Made by a program: the position numbers and the translations under genes
Shown here: positions 25,655 to 34,639 of the stretch, in pieces
How the letters are laid out: each line of letters begins with the position of its first letter
How positions within the stretch are numbered: position 1 is the stretch's first letter
The notes under the pieces: model-generated
The model's input: only the letters and a program-made list of their open reading frames with translations
Database searches by the model: none
Told to the model about the DNA's origin: nothing
From: Chitinophaga sp. YR627
Lineage (GTDB): Bacteria > Bacteroidota > Bacteroidia > Chitinophagales > Chitinophagaceae
Length of the DNA: 64,000 nt
Direction of reading: 5' to 3'
Assembly (NCBI RefSeq): GCF_900114995.1
Contig: NZ_FOUX01000001.1
Coordinates: forward strand, 930,001-994,000

Positions 25655-25682
25655 TAAGAATTAAAAATTAAGAATTAACAAT
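25655..25682 (+). repeat. Heptamer array (TANNAAT units)
   Basis: Four consecutive 7-bp units: TAAGAAT, TAAAAAT, TAAGAAT, TAACAAT. One of several arrays with the same period in the window. Confidence 0.65.
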
Positions 25683-25746
25683 TAGTCGGAAGATCGTCGC
25701 CGTCACACTAACGTTCTTTTATCAATTGGACATTATTGCAACTTTT

Positions 25747-25845
25747 CCAGTCCGGCAGCCTGTGATCCGGCGATCGGTTGACTGGATATCCCGGTGATCC
25801 CTTCACATATATCGCGACCGGATTCTACTACGAGGATAGCGCCCG
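25747..25845 (-). pseudogene. Relic fragment duplicating part of the FAD/Fe-S dehydrogenase gene
   Basis: These 99 bp align without gaps to 24451-24549 inside the dehydrogenase gene, with most differences being transitions. Translated on the minus strand they give AILVVESGRDICEGITGISS and continue QPIAGSQAAGLE, against AILVVEFCRDTREGITEISN and QLIAELQAAGLG in the intact gene. The rest of the 25553-25991 spacer has no other recognisable coding match; 25850-25990 contains only short GC-rich palindromes. It is probably the remnant of a lost paralogue or of a partial duplication. Confidence 0.75.
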
Positions 25846-25991
25846 CCCTGCATCACACTATATGCAAATGCATGATGCATAGCGCAGTTTGGTGTCCGGG
25901 GGGACATCTTTACATGCTGAGCGCGGCCCCAGCCTGCGGGCAGCGATGTTATGTTCCAATGCTTAATACGAGACGGTTAATTCCCGATCAT

Positions 25992-26903
25992 TTAACTGAA
26001 CAGTCCCTTGGGTTGTTCGACAAAGATGGGCTTCTGCAATTCGATATCACAGACCTCTTTGAACTTGTCCACCATATAGACGGTCAGCTCCGGTGAATAG
26101 GCTTCATCGTGCATATGCATAAAGAAATACAGCTCCTGCAAGCCGTGCTGTAACCAGTCATGAATACGGTTGATCCAGTCATCGATACGCACATAGTCGG
26201 TAGGATGGAGGCTATTGCCCACATAACGGATGAATGCCTTGCGGATGGGCATGTACATATGCGCGCAATCTCTTCTGCCGGCAGTATCAGTAATAACAGC
26301 CCCTACGTTGAGTTGCTTTAAAGTGCTGAACAGTTCCTCCCTGATCTTATCGTCACTGAACCATTCGGGGTGTCGTACTTCCAGGAAAAATTGAAGGTCC
26401 GTCGGCAGGCTCTCCAGGTATTTAAAGAGATTATCTTTCCGTTTAGGAGAATATTTATCGCTTACCTGCAGGAAGATCGGACCGAGGTGTTCACCGAAGG
26501 CCAGTACGCCTTCCAGGAAGGAAGTGGTTTGCGGACCAGCATCCACGAGGTTGCTGAAGTGGCTGATGGATTGTGGTACCTTGGGGCAGAACTTAAAGTG
26601 CCTGCCTGTTGCACGTGCATCCCATTTTGCGATCGCCTCCGGCCCATAGATCTTGTAATGGGTAGCATTGAGCTCGATACTATTGTAATGATGGACGTAT
26701 TCGTCGAGGAAGTTGGCTTCTTTGGTGCCTTTCGGGTAGATCTTACCGATCCATTCCTTCCGCCCCCATTTGGCGCAGCCCAGGTAGATCTTCGGCTTTT
26801 TAAGTGCTTTCGCTTTGAGGACCGTTTTATTAAACGCCGGTTCAGCAGGCAGTTTGAAATCTATTTCGTCCAGCAGCGCCGGATCAACACGACCAAAATC
26901 CAT
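25992..26903 (-). CDS. DUF72 (YecE-like) protein
   Basis: 303 residues of the DUF72 TIM-barrel family. Recognisable parts are IYLGCAKWGRKEWIGKIYPKGT, the NSIELNATHYKIYGPEAIAKWDA stretch, FKFCPKVPQSISHF, LPTDLQFFLEVRHPEWF, VGAVITDTAGRRDCAHM and a C-terminal YFFMHMHDEAYSPEL. The family is widespread and conserved, but its biochemical function is not established. It appears monocistronic. A TACCTTCG box 18 bp upstream of the ATG (minus strand, 26922-26929) may be the -7 element. Confidence 0.88.
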   Translation of the reverse strand: MDFGRVDPALLDEIDFKLPAEPAFNKTVLKAKALKKPKIYLGCAKWGRKEWIGKIYPKGTKEANFLDEYVHHYNSIELNATHYKIYGPEAIAKWDARATGRHFKFCPKVPQSISHFSNLVDAGPQTTSFLEGVLAFGEHLGPIFLQVSDKYSPKRKDNLFKYLESLPTDLQFFLEVRHPEWFSDDKIREELFSTLKQLNVGAVITDTAGRRDCAHMYMPIRKAFIRYVGNSLHPTDYVRIDDWINRIHDWLQHGLQELYFFMHMHDEAYSPELTVYMVDKFKEVCDIELQKPIFVEQPKGLFS

Positions 26904-26921
26904 GTGAATAGAAGCTTTCTC

Positions 26922-26929
26922 CGAAGGTA
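26922..26929 (-). promoter_or_regulatory. -7-like element (TACCTTCG) of the DUF72 gene
   Basis: One mismatch to TAnnTTTG, 18 bp before the ATG. The rest of the 26904-27212 spacer holds two overlapping GGGG/CCCC hairpin options at about 26958-26988 and an AT-rich leader of glgA, with no further gene. Confidence 0.35.
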
Positions 26930-27212
26930 ATGTATTATGCAGTTATATCGCGTATTCCGCGTTCCGGGGTTTCTCTGCCCCAGTTGGGGGTATAATGGGA
27001 CAAGGAGGTGAAAACCTAACAGTAACGGGCAAATAAAAAAAGGAATAGGATTATTTGCTGATATATAAGGGGATTGGTTTAAATTACGCTGGACTTAGGG
27101 ACTAGAAAGAATAGCTTGTTATACGACAGGAGCCTCAAATAAAGTTTGGACAATCCTTTGTAATATGCTTTTTCCAAGGTAATTTAAAAGAAACAGTTTT
27201 TAATTCTTTAGC

Positions 27213-28637
27213 ATGGAGATTTTACACGTTAGCGCGGAATGTTACCCTATAGCAAAAGTGGGCGGTCTGGCAGATGTGGTAGGGGCATTGCCCAGGTACC
27301 AGTTCCAGGCAGGGCATATAGCCAAGGTCGTGATGCCCGCTTACAATACCCGTTTTTTTCACTCGCAGGAATTCGAACTGGTACACCAGGGAGGCTGCTG
27401 GCTGGGACATACCTGGCGGCATTTCAACGTATGGAGAGAGGTAAAGAACCTGTTGGGTTTTGACCTTTATATGGTTGATATTCCAGGTTTACTGGATACG
27501 GAGAGAGTATACGGTTACTACAATGATACAGACCGTTTCCTCACCTTCCAGATCGCAGTGCTGGACTGGTTAAATGAATGGCAGGACCATCCGGATGTCG
27601 TACATGTACACGATCATCACACGGCTCTCATTCCATTCATGATGACACATTCGTACAAGTATGAGCGTCTGAGAAATATTGCTACCGTTTTAACGATCCA
27701 TAATGCGCAATATCAGGGTCAGTTTGGATGGGACAGGCTATATCAGCTCCCTGGCTTTGATCTCTGGAAAGCCGGCCTGCTGGGCTGGGAAGGCGCAGTC
27801 AATCCATTGGCTGCCGGGATTAAATGTGCATGGAGATTCACCACCGTATCACCGAGTTACCTGGAAGAAATGTTTACCGGAGCGGCCGGACTGGAGGCCC
27901 TGATGAACTATGAGAAAGGCAAGGCGATCGGTATATTGAATGGTATCGATACAAAGGTATGGGACCCGGCGACGGACCCTATGTTACCAGTCAACTATGA
28001 TGAAAAGACGTTTGTAAAAGCAAAACGTGACATAAAGCAACAACTTTGTGAGCAATATAACCTCGATCCTTCACTCCCGTTGATATCTTTCATCGGCCGC
28101 CTGGTGGGGGAGAAAGGAGCGGACCTGCTGCCTGAAATCATTGGCAGGTCTATCTTTGAACAAAAACAGCAGCTGAATTTTCTATTGCTGGGAAGTGGCG
28201 ATCCACATGTGGAATGGTCATTGCAACAAACAAAATTACTGACGGCAGCAAACTTTAACGTGCAGTTCGGATATGATGAGGCGCTGTCACACAGAATTTA
28301 TGCAGGTAGTGATTTTCTGCTGATGCCAAGCCGGGTAGAGCCCTGCGGATTGAACCAGATGTATGCGCTGCGCTATGGTACAGTGCCCATTGTACGTAGT
28401 GTCGGTGGATTAAAAGATACAGTTACAGACTTCGGCGACCCTGGTGGTTTTGGTATCCGTTTTGTCCATGCAGCAGCATGGGATGCCTGTAACGCAGTTG
28501 GCCGTGCTGTTGAACTATATAGTGATACTGCAAAATTGCAGGATATCATTAAAACCATGATGCAGCTTGATCATTCATGGGACAGTGCAGCTGCTGAATA
28601 TCTGGAATTATACAGCTCAATCGTAGTCGCTGACTAA
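27213..28637 (+). CDS. glgA: Glycogen synthase
   Basis: 474 residues of the GT5 glycogen/starch synthase family, which transfers glucose from ADP-glucose to alpha-1,4-glucan. The ADP-glucose-binding KVGGLADVVGALP motif is near residue 16. HVHDHHTALIPFM and VLTIHNAQYQGQF follow in the first Rossmann half. The second half has FIGRLVGEKGADLLPEII and the catalytic-region Glu motif MPSRVEPCGLNQMYALRYGTVPIVRSVGGLKDTV. The glgC gene starts 31 bp downstream on the same strand, so the pair probably forms an operon for ADP-glucose-based glycogen storage. Branching enzyme and phosphorylase genes are not in the window. Confidence 0.95.
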   Translation: MEILHVSAECYPIAKVGGLADVVGALPRYQFQAGHIAKVVMPAYNTRFFHSQEFELVHQGGCWLGHTWRHFNVWREVKNLLGFDLYMVDIPGLLDTERVYGYYNDTDRFLTFQIAVLDWLNEWQDHPDVVHVHDHHTALIPFMMTHSYKYERLRNIATVLTIHNAQYQGQFGWDRLYQLPGFDLWKAGLLGWEGAVNPLAAGIKCAWRFTTVSPSYLEEMFTGAAGLEALMNYEKGKAIGILNGIDTKVWDPATDPMLPVNYDEKTFVKAKRDIKQQLCEQYNLDPSLPLISFIGRLVGEKGADLLPEIIGRSIFEQKQQLNFLLLGSGDPHVEWSLQQTKLLTAANFNVQFGYDEALSHRIYAGSDFLLMPSRVEPCGLNQMYALRYGTVPIVRSVGGLKDTVTDFGDPGGFGIRFVHAAAWDACNAVGRAVELYSDTAKLQDIIKTMMQLDHSWDSAAAEYLELYSSIVVAD

Positions 28638-28668
28638 ACCCGAAAACTGAAACAAAGAATCGTAATAT

Positions 28669-29940
28669 ATGTCTAACGCAGTTATCTCCCTTATCTTAGG
28701 TGGCGGATCAGGTACCCGCCTGTACCCCCTTACGCGTAAGCGTTCTAAGCCAGCCGTACCCGTTGCCGGTAAATACCGTCTCGTGGATATTCCCATTTCT
28801 AATTGCCTGAATGCCGACATGAACCGCATTTTTGTGCTGACACAGTTTAACTCCGCGTCGTTAAACAAGCATATCAAAAATACTTATCATTTCAGCCATT
28901 TCAGTAAAGCGTTCGTGGACATCCTGGCTGCCGAACAGACACCAGACAACCCAACCTGGTACCAGGGCACAGCGGATGCCGTACGCCAGTGTCTGCATCA
29001 TATAGACAATTATGAATTTGAATATGTGTTGATCCTTTCCGGTGACCAGCTGTATCAGATGGATTTCCGTGAAATGCTGCAACACCATATCGAAAGTCAG
29101 GCAGAAGTATCCATCGCGACCATTCCGGTCAATGCGAAAGATGCGTCTGACTTTGGTATCCTTAAAACTGACAATACTGGTCTGATCACTTCATTCACCG
29201 AAAAGCCTAAACAGGACGTACTGGCGCCATGGGCTTCTCCGGTAAGTGATGAAATGCAGTCTGAAGGCAGAGTCTACCTGGCTAGTATGGGTATCTATAT
29301 CTTTAGCCGGAAAACGCTGTATGATCTGCTGAATGGTCAGGAAACTTCTACCGACTTCGGGAAGGAACTGATCCCTTATGCGATCAATGCTGATATGAAA
29401 GTTGTCAGCTACCAATACACCGGTTACTGGACAGATATCGGAAATATCAGCTCTTTCTGGGAAGCGAATCTGGAACTGACCGACGAGATCCCTAAATTCA
29501 ATCTCTTCGATGAATCACATATTATATACTCCCGCGCACGTATGCTGCCACCAGCTAAAATCGCAGGTACACTGAAAAATACCCTCATCTCAGATGGTAG
29601 TATCATCCTGGATAGTCAGCTGGAGCGTTGTGTAGTAGGTATCAGAACCCGTATCGGCAGAAACTCTGTTATTACCAATAGCTATGTGATGGGAGCAGAT
29701 TACTACCAGACTTTGGAGGACCTGGAAAGGGCCAAAGCCAAAGGCCATCCGCCAATGGGTATTGGTGATAACTGTGTGATCAATAATGCGATCATTGATA
29801 AGAACTGTAGCATCGGAAATGACGTGCGTATCAATGTGGGCGATCCGCTGCCAGATGGCGACCACGAAAAGTATGCAGTGAAAGACGGAATAGTAGTGAT
29901 TAAGAATGGTATGGTATTGCCGGATGGCTTTGTGATCTGA
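28669..29940 (+). CDS. glgC: Glucose-1-phosphate adenylyltransferase
   Basis: 423 residues, normal length for bacterial ADP-glucose pyrophosphorylase, which makes ADP-glucose from Glc-1-P and ATP and is the control step of glycogen synthesis. The nucleotide-binding signature GGGSGTRLYPLTRKRSKPAVPVAGKYRLVD opens the protein. YQGTADAVRQ, LSGDQLYQMD, FTEKPKQD and GYWTDIGNISSFWEANLEL follow. The C-terminal part is a left-handed beta-helix (ISDGSIILDSQLERCVVGIRTRIG...) expected to carry allosteric and oligomer contacts. It directly follows glgA and ends at a strong terminator (29971-30017). Confidence 0.95.
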   Translation: MSNAVISLILGGGSGTRLYPLTRKRSKPAVPVAGKYRLVDIPISNCLNADMNRIFVLTQFNSASLNKHIKNTYHFSHFSKAFVDILAAEQTPDNPTWYQGTADAVRQCLHHIDNYEFEYVLILSGDQLYQMDFREMLQHHIESQAEVSIATIPVNAKDASDFGILKTDNTGLITSFTEKPKQDVLAPWASPVSDEMQSEGRVYLASMGIYIFSRKTLYDLLNGQETSTDFGKELIPYAINADMKVVSYQYTGYWTDIGNISSFWEANLELTDEIPKFNLFDESHIIYSRARMLPPAKIAGTLKNTLISDGSIILDSQLERCVVGIRTRIGRNSVITNSYVMGADYYQTLEDLERAKAKGHPPMGIGDNCVINNAIIDKNCSIGNDVRINVGDPLPDGDHEKYAVKDGIVVIKNGMVLPDGFVI

Positions 29941-29970
29941 TATTAAAACACGACAGGTTATACCTGAAAG

Positions 29971-30017
29971 ATAAAAAGAAGAGGTGCTCCATTATTTGGA
30001 GCACCTCTTCTTTTTAT
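29971..30017 (+). terminator. Terminator of the glgA-glgC operon
   Basis: A perfect 20-bp stem (29971-29990 with 29998-30017) with a 7-base loop and a T-rich right arm, 30 bp after the glgC stop codon. Confidence 0.9.
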
Positions 30018-30091
30018 AATAACAGCTCAATTCAAATCACTCATCGTTGTTATAGTTAACGCTTAATTTCAAATTATAACGGATTATTGCC

Positions 30092-30126
30092 ATTCGTAAT
30101 TACTAATTGACGATTCTCGATTCATT
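30092..30126 (-). repeat. Heptamer array beside the bshC promoter
   Basis: Five 7-bp units in register: ATTCGTA, ATTACTA, ATTGACG, ATTCTCG, ATTCATT (complement of NNNNAAT). It ends 4 bp before the TACCTTCG box at 30130-30137, so it occupies the -33 region of the bshC promoter. Confidence 0.6.
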
Positions 30127-30129
30127 CCA

Positions 30130-30137
30130 TACCTTCG
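30130..30137 (+). promoter_or_regulatory. -7-like element (TACCTTCG) of bshC
   Basis: One mismatch to TAnnTTTG, 28 bp upstream of the bshC ATG at 30166. Confidence 0.4.
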
Positions 30138-30165
30138 TGCATCTAAAAGAATCCGAGCGTAGCGT

Positions 30166-31761
30166 ATGGAGCAACCTGTAAGTCGAATCCCGTATTGTAA
30201 AACGGGGTATTTCAATCAATTGGTATCAGATTTTCTGGCCGGGCATCCTAATCTTCGTCCCTTTTACAAATACTCGCCTGTACAGCCTGATTTTGAGGCC
30301 GCTATACAAGCTAAGAAAGCTTTCCCACAGCAAAGGGAAGTACTGGTAGCAGCCCTGCAGGAACAATATAAAGAACTGGAAATCAACGATAAGGTTCGTC
30401 ATAATATCGAGAGTCTGCTGGACCAGCAAACCTTCACCATCACCACCGCACACCAGCCCAATATCTTCACCGGTTATTTATACTTTGCTTATAAGATCCT
30501 GCAAACCATAAAGTTAGCTGATCAGCTCAGGTCGCAATATCCAAAGTATAACTTTGTGCCTGTTTACTATATGGGTAGTGAAGATGCCGATCTGGATGAA
30601 CTGGGACACGTTTATATTGATGGTAAGACGATCAATTGGCCAACGGCTCAACAGGGTGCAGTAGGCCGTATGCAACCGGAAGGATTTGAGGACCTGATCG
30701 CAGCGGTGAAAAATGCGCTGGGATACGGACCTTATGCCGATGAACTGATCGCCCTCCTGGAAAAATCCTACCTGGGGCATAAAAATATCCAGGAAGCAAC
30801 GCTTTACCTGGTAAATGAACTGTTTGGCAGATATGGACTGGTCATACTGGTGCCGGATTCGCCGAAACTGAAACAATTGTATGTACCGGTAATGCGGGAC
30901 GAGTTGTTTCACCAGCGTTCCTTTGATATCGTCAATGAAACCATTGCAAAGCTCTCTCAGCATCATAAAGTACAGGCAAATCCCCGTGAGATCAACCTGT
31001 TCTATCTGACCGAAACCTCCCGCGAACGTATCGTGAGGGTGGGAGATATCTGGAAAGTATTACACCTGCCGGTAGAATTTACAGCGGCCCAGCTGGAAAA
31101 GGAACTGGAAGACCATCCGGAGCGTTTTAGTCCGAATGTCATCCTGCGTGGTATGCTTCAGGAGACCATCCTCCCAAATATCGCCTTTATAGGTGGTGGT
31201 GGTGAGATTGCCTACTGGCTGGAACTACAGCAATTGTTTGAGCATTACAAAGTACCTTATCCAATATTGCTGCTGCGTAACTCTTTCCTGTTGACAGATG
31301 CCAATTCTCAGCAACGTTTACAGAAACTGGGACTGACCATTACCGATCTGTTTGAAGATCCGGAGGAACTGATCACCCGTTTCGTACAGGAACATACCAA
31401 TGCGGCACTGGTGTTGAAAGATGAATATACGGCCATCGAAAAACTGTTTGATGACCTGGTTCTGAAGGCAAGAAGTATCGATGTAACATTGGAGGCAAGT
31501 GTGGGTGCAGAACGTACAAGAGCCGTGAAGTCGATCGGTAAACTTGAACATAAGTTCCTGCGGGCCGAGAAGAAGAAGTTCACCTGGCAGTCAGAGCAGA
31601 TCCGTACCCTGAAATCAAGGCTTTTCCCGGCCAATTCCTTACAGGAAAGAAAGGAGAACTTTATGCCATGGTATGTAACGATGGGGCCTGCGTTCTTTGA
31701 TCTGATACTGGAGAATATGGACCCACTGTCAGACCAGTTTGGGATTATTTATCAGGATTAA
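30166..31761 (+). CDS. bshC: Bacillithiol biosynthesis cysteine-adding enzyme
   Basis: 531 residues, typical BshC length. The N-terminal nucleotide-binding-like core contains the HQPNIFTGYLYFAYKILQTIKLADQL block and VPVYYMGSEDADLDELGHVYIDGK. A middle IAFIGGGGEIAYWLELQQLFEHYKVPYPILLLRNSF block follows. The C-terminus is a long coiled coil with LEHKFLRAEKKKFTWQ and LFPANSLQERKENFMPWY, which is characteristic. BshC adds cysteine to glucosaminyl-malate in the last step of bacillithiol synthesis. bshA and bshB are not here, which is usual because the pathway genes are scattered in Bacteroidota. Monocistronic, with a terminator at 31805. Confidence 0.95.
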   Translation: MEQPVSRIPYCKTGYFNQLVSDFLAGHPNLRPFYKYSPVQPDFEAAIQAKKAFPQQREVLVAALQEQYKELEINDKVRHNIESLLDQQTFTITTAHQPNIFTGYLYFAYKILQTIKLADQLRSQYPKYNFVPVYYMGSEDADLDELGHVYIDGKTINWPTAQQGAVGRMQPEGFEDLIAAVKNALGYGPYADELIALLEKSYLGHKNIQEATLYLVNELFGRYGLVILVPDSPKLKQLYVPVMRDELFHQRSFDIVNETIAKLSQHHKVQANPREINLFYLTETSRERIVRVGDIWKVLHLPVEFTAAQLEKELEDHPERFSPNVILRGMLQETILPNIAFIGGGGEIAYWLELQQLFEHYKVPYPILLLRNSFLLTDANSQQRLQKLGLTITDLFEDPEELITRFVQEHTNAALVLKDEYTAIEKLFDDLVLKARSIDVTLEASVGAERTRAVKSIGKLEHKFLRAEKKKFTWQSEQIRTLKSRLFPANSLQERKENFMPWYVTMGPAFFDLILENMDPLSDQFGIIYQD

Positions 31762-31804
31762 TCATAAATAGACCAGCATTGTAAATGCGGTAATTATATA
31801 TAGT

Positions 31805-31837
31805 AAAAGCGGCGATGGATTATCCACCGCCGCTTTT
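31805..31837 (+). terminator. Terminator of bshC
   Basis: A 10-bp GC-rich stem (31805-31814 with 31828-31837) with inner TGGA/TCCA pairing, followed by a T-run. Confidence 0.85.
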
Positions 31838-31998
31838 TTGTGAATGAATGAGTTATAATTGTTTTTCTTCATTAATTGTCTTGTATGATACCAGTGTTTC
31901 TCCTTTGTTTTAGTATAGTTCTTCTCCGTTAATGCTGGCTTTAAAGATGAAGGATTAACGTAGAAGAACTATAGTATAGATACTGTAAAGCGCTTTCT

Positions 31999-34239
31999 CT
32001 ATGAATGCCTGATTGTTTTATCAATCGTCTTCTTCATGTCTTTCAACAGCGAAAACATCGCATTCAACTGATCGCGGACCATCTTCGTTTCCAGCATATC
32101 CTCCCTGACAGGGGTTTCTCCTTTGCCATCATTGATTTCCTGTTGTCTGAGCTGATAAAGCTTTTCCAGTTCAATATCCAGCGTTTCCAGGGCCTCCATG
32201 TTGGTCGGTGGTAGGGTAGGTTTCGCTGCCGGATCATCTATCAGTTCGACGATACAGCTGAAATGCTGCTGCAGATAATTATTGAGCAGTTTATACTCTG
32301 GTTTTGGATAATGTACCCCATGCAGCATCCCATAGTTAGCCATGGCTGCAATATGCGACATCAGCGAGTGGTTGAGTACCACAAAATGATAGACTTCAGA
32401 GCCATGTACCTGTTTGCTTTTAGGTTCTGACAGCATACGCTGGAAGGCAGACATAAGGTTGGCAGCGCTGACGTTGGTGTCCTTTCTGGCCAGTTTATAA
32501 TCGTTCATCACAAACTCTCTGTCAGTGTACAGGCGCATCACATGATCCAGGTAACGGGCATTGTCTTTTACCATTTTGCTCATGTGACTGGGCAGATAGT
32601 TATGCTCCCAGCTGGGCCACAACAGCAGACTGGCCAGGAAAGCAATACTTACGCCGATGAAGGTGTCCAGTACACGCAGTTCTGCATTCTGTAAATGCGC
32701 AGGATGCAGGAAATGCAGGAGGAATATTACAAATGGCGTCACAAAGAAGACACTGAGCGTATACTGCTGGGTCATAAAACTATAGGCCCCCAGGATACAG
32801 ATCAGCATCAGAATGAAGATGACGGTATTATTAGTGGTAAGATATAATACCGCGGCGGCAAACAACGCACCGGTGATCGTACCGATGATACGCTGATAGC
32901 TGCGGGCCTTACTGATACCGAAACCCGGTTTCAGGATGACGACGATGGTCAGCAGGATCCAGTATACCCTGTCCAGGTGGAATACCTGTCCGAGCAGATA
33001 GCCGGTTACGGCAGCAATGCTGACACGTAAGGCGTGACGGAAGATGTGTGATTCAAAGGTCAGGTTATTCACCAGTGGTTCCACATCATAGCGGTTCCGC
33101 GTGGTAAAGCTGGCCAGTTGTAAACGGGGATCGATCACTTCGTCTTTCACCCTTTCCAGTCTGGTGAGACGGTGCAGGTTGTATATACGCTGTGTCATGT
33201 CCTGCAGGTTATGCAGGATATTGGTCAGCGTGAGCAGTTTGGTACGTTCTTTCAGGGTCGGCATCGTCTTACGGATATCAGCGATGGCATGTTGTACCTT
33301 ATCTATCTCGTGACGGAGGTTAGCGCGGGGAAGGGATCTTTGTCCGGCCGCGACCGCCGTGGCGATCAGCTCCAGTTCGCCGGTAAACTCCTGTATCAGC
33401 GTATGGAATTTCTCCAGGATATCCATGCCGCCAAAATCATTGTGCAGGGCCAGATAATCGGTCTGGGAAGCCATGATCTGTTCCTGAAGGTCCACGATAT
33501 CCATAAAGATCAGTACCATACTTTTATTGATACTGGTAGATCCTTGCTGGGCAGAACGGCGTTTGAGCAGTAATTCGCGGACGGCCTCCTGTTTTTCGCT
33601 GACGATCACCTGCTGAGCCAGTACTGATTTATAGATCTCGTCAAAGTTCTTATCGGCGTCTTTGGCATAAAAACCGGCCCTTTCTTCCAGATAGTGAGCC
33701 GTTTCCATTATACATTCTGCAAGTGTCTGCTGTACACTGAGGTAAGGGCGTATCTGCCAGAGCAGGAGTGCGAGGAAGCCGTACCAGATGCTACCACCCA
33801 GGATCACCAGGCAGTGTAGGAGGGCTTCTTTGGGTCCGACTGGGGTTTCACCCAGAATTGAGACCATCACCAGCATACAGGCGATGCCGATGTTACCGCC
33901 ACGGTTACCATAGACGAGCAGCATGCCATTGGCAAAACAGCAGGCCAGTATCCAACCCGTCATCAGTAAAGGATAGGGCGCGATCAGGGAGGTGCCCAGG
34001 GCGGTAAAGAAGATAAATGCGATGGCAGTCAGGATGCCATTGCGTTTATGCAACGCGGTACCGGGTACGTCTGAGAGGGCAGTGGCCAGCGCACCCAGCG
34101 AGGCGACAATACCCATTGGCAGGTCACCCATCATGGAAAATACGATGGAAGGCACTACCACACTAATGGTCGTACGTAAACCGGTACTGAAATGATAACT
34201 ATAGATGAAATTCCTGACTTCCTGAATCCAATGCCGCAT
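31999..34239 (-). CDS. FUSC/YccS-like integral membrane protein
   Basis: 746 residues. The layout is that of the FUSC/YccS family: five or six membrane helices at the N-terminus (about residues 20-165), a cytoplasmic domain of about 230 residues rich in helices, a second membrane block (about 405-545) beginning HALRVSIAAVTGYLLGQVF, and a C-terminal cytoplasmic tail of about 190 residues. Relatives include aromatic-acid efflux proteins such as AaeB and the YccS group. The actual substrate is unknown. It is divergent from smc and has a textbook promoter at 34259-34286. Confidence 0.87.
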   Translation of the reverse strand: MRHWIQEVRNFIYSYHFSTGLRTTISVVVPSIVFSMMGDLPMGIVASLGALATALSDVPGTALHKRNGILTAIAFIFFTALGTSLIAPYPLLMTGWILACCFANGMLLVYGNRGGNIGIACMLVMVSILGETPVGPKEALLHCLVILGGSIWYGFLALLLWQIRPYLSVQQTLAECIMETAHYLEERAGFYAKDADKNFDEIYKSVLAQQVIVSEKQEAVRELLLKRRSAQQGSTSINKSMVLIFMDIVDLQEQIMASQTDYLALHNDFGGMDILEKFHTLIQEFTGELELIATAVAAGQRSLPRANLRHEIDKVQHAIADIRKTMPTLKERTKLLTLTNILHNLQDMTQRIYNLHRLTRLERVKDEVIDPRLQLASFTTRNRYDVEPLVNNLTFESHIFRHALRVSIAAVTGYLLGQVFHLDRVYWILLTIVVILKPGFGISKARSYQRIIGTITGALFAAAVLYLTTNNTVIFILMLICILGAYSFMTQQYTLSVFFVTPFVIFLLHFLHPAHLQNAELRVLDTFIGVSIAFLASLLLWPSWEHNYLPSHMSKMVKDNARYLDHVMRLYTDREFVMNDYKLARKDTNVSAANLMSAFQRMLSEPKSKQVHGSEVYHFVVLNHSLMSHIAAMANYGMLHGVHYPKPEYKLLNNYLQQHFSCIVELIDDPAAKPTLPPTNMEALETLDIELEKLYQLRQQEINDGKGETPVREDMLETKMVRDQLNAMFSLLKDMKKTIDKTIRHS

Positions 34240-34258
34240 CTGGAAATTTTAATATATG

Positions 34259-34286
34259 CAAAGTTATTTAAATCGCTGATACGCAA
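34259..34286 (-). promoter_or_regulatory. Promoter of the FUSC-family gene
   Basis: On the minus strand TTG (34284-34286), a 17-base spacer and TAACTTTG (34259-34266) match both Bacteroidota promoter elements. The ATG is 19 bp further on. The rest of the 34240-34639 spacer contains no gene I can support. Confidence 0.6.
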
Positions 34287-34602
34287 AAAGAATGCTATAA
34301 CTCCTCTACGGCACAATGCTGTTTACGCTATTCCGGTAAAATATGCGCCTATAGCGACGCTGGTAGCCAGTTGTAAGCGATGATGCCCATCTTTAGAGCA
34401 GCAATTTATGCACAACTGTGTATAATTAAATTTTTACCGGGACATGGTTGTCTGATAAATTACTGTTTTCTTTGGAAAATTAAAGATAACCTTGCCGGAA
34501 TAAAATCCTGATAATCAGAAAAAGGAGATAAATAATCTGGTAAAAATGCATTATTATAGTATGATCAGGTAAATCCTGGCTAGAATTAAGAGAAATCATA
34601 GT

Positions 34603-34610
34603 TATCTTTG
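34603..34610 (+). promoter_or_regulatory. -7 promoter element (TATCTTTG) of smc
   Basis: An exact TAnnTTTG match 29 bp before the GTG start of smc. No TTG lies at the expected -33 distance. Confidence 0.5.
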
Positions 34611-34639
34611 ACGGCTTAAAAAAACAAAGCGAAGCAATT

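Noticed and set aside
25553..25991. A second full dehydrogenase gene
   Set aside because: Only 99 bp align with the intact gene; the rest of the spacer shows no coding match, so only a fragment is claimed.
26958..26988. A riboswitch-like element upstream of glgA
   Set aside because: Only short GGGG/CCCC pairings are visible and they do not fit any riboswitch class I know.
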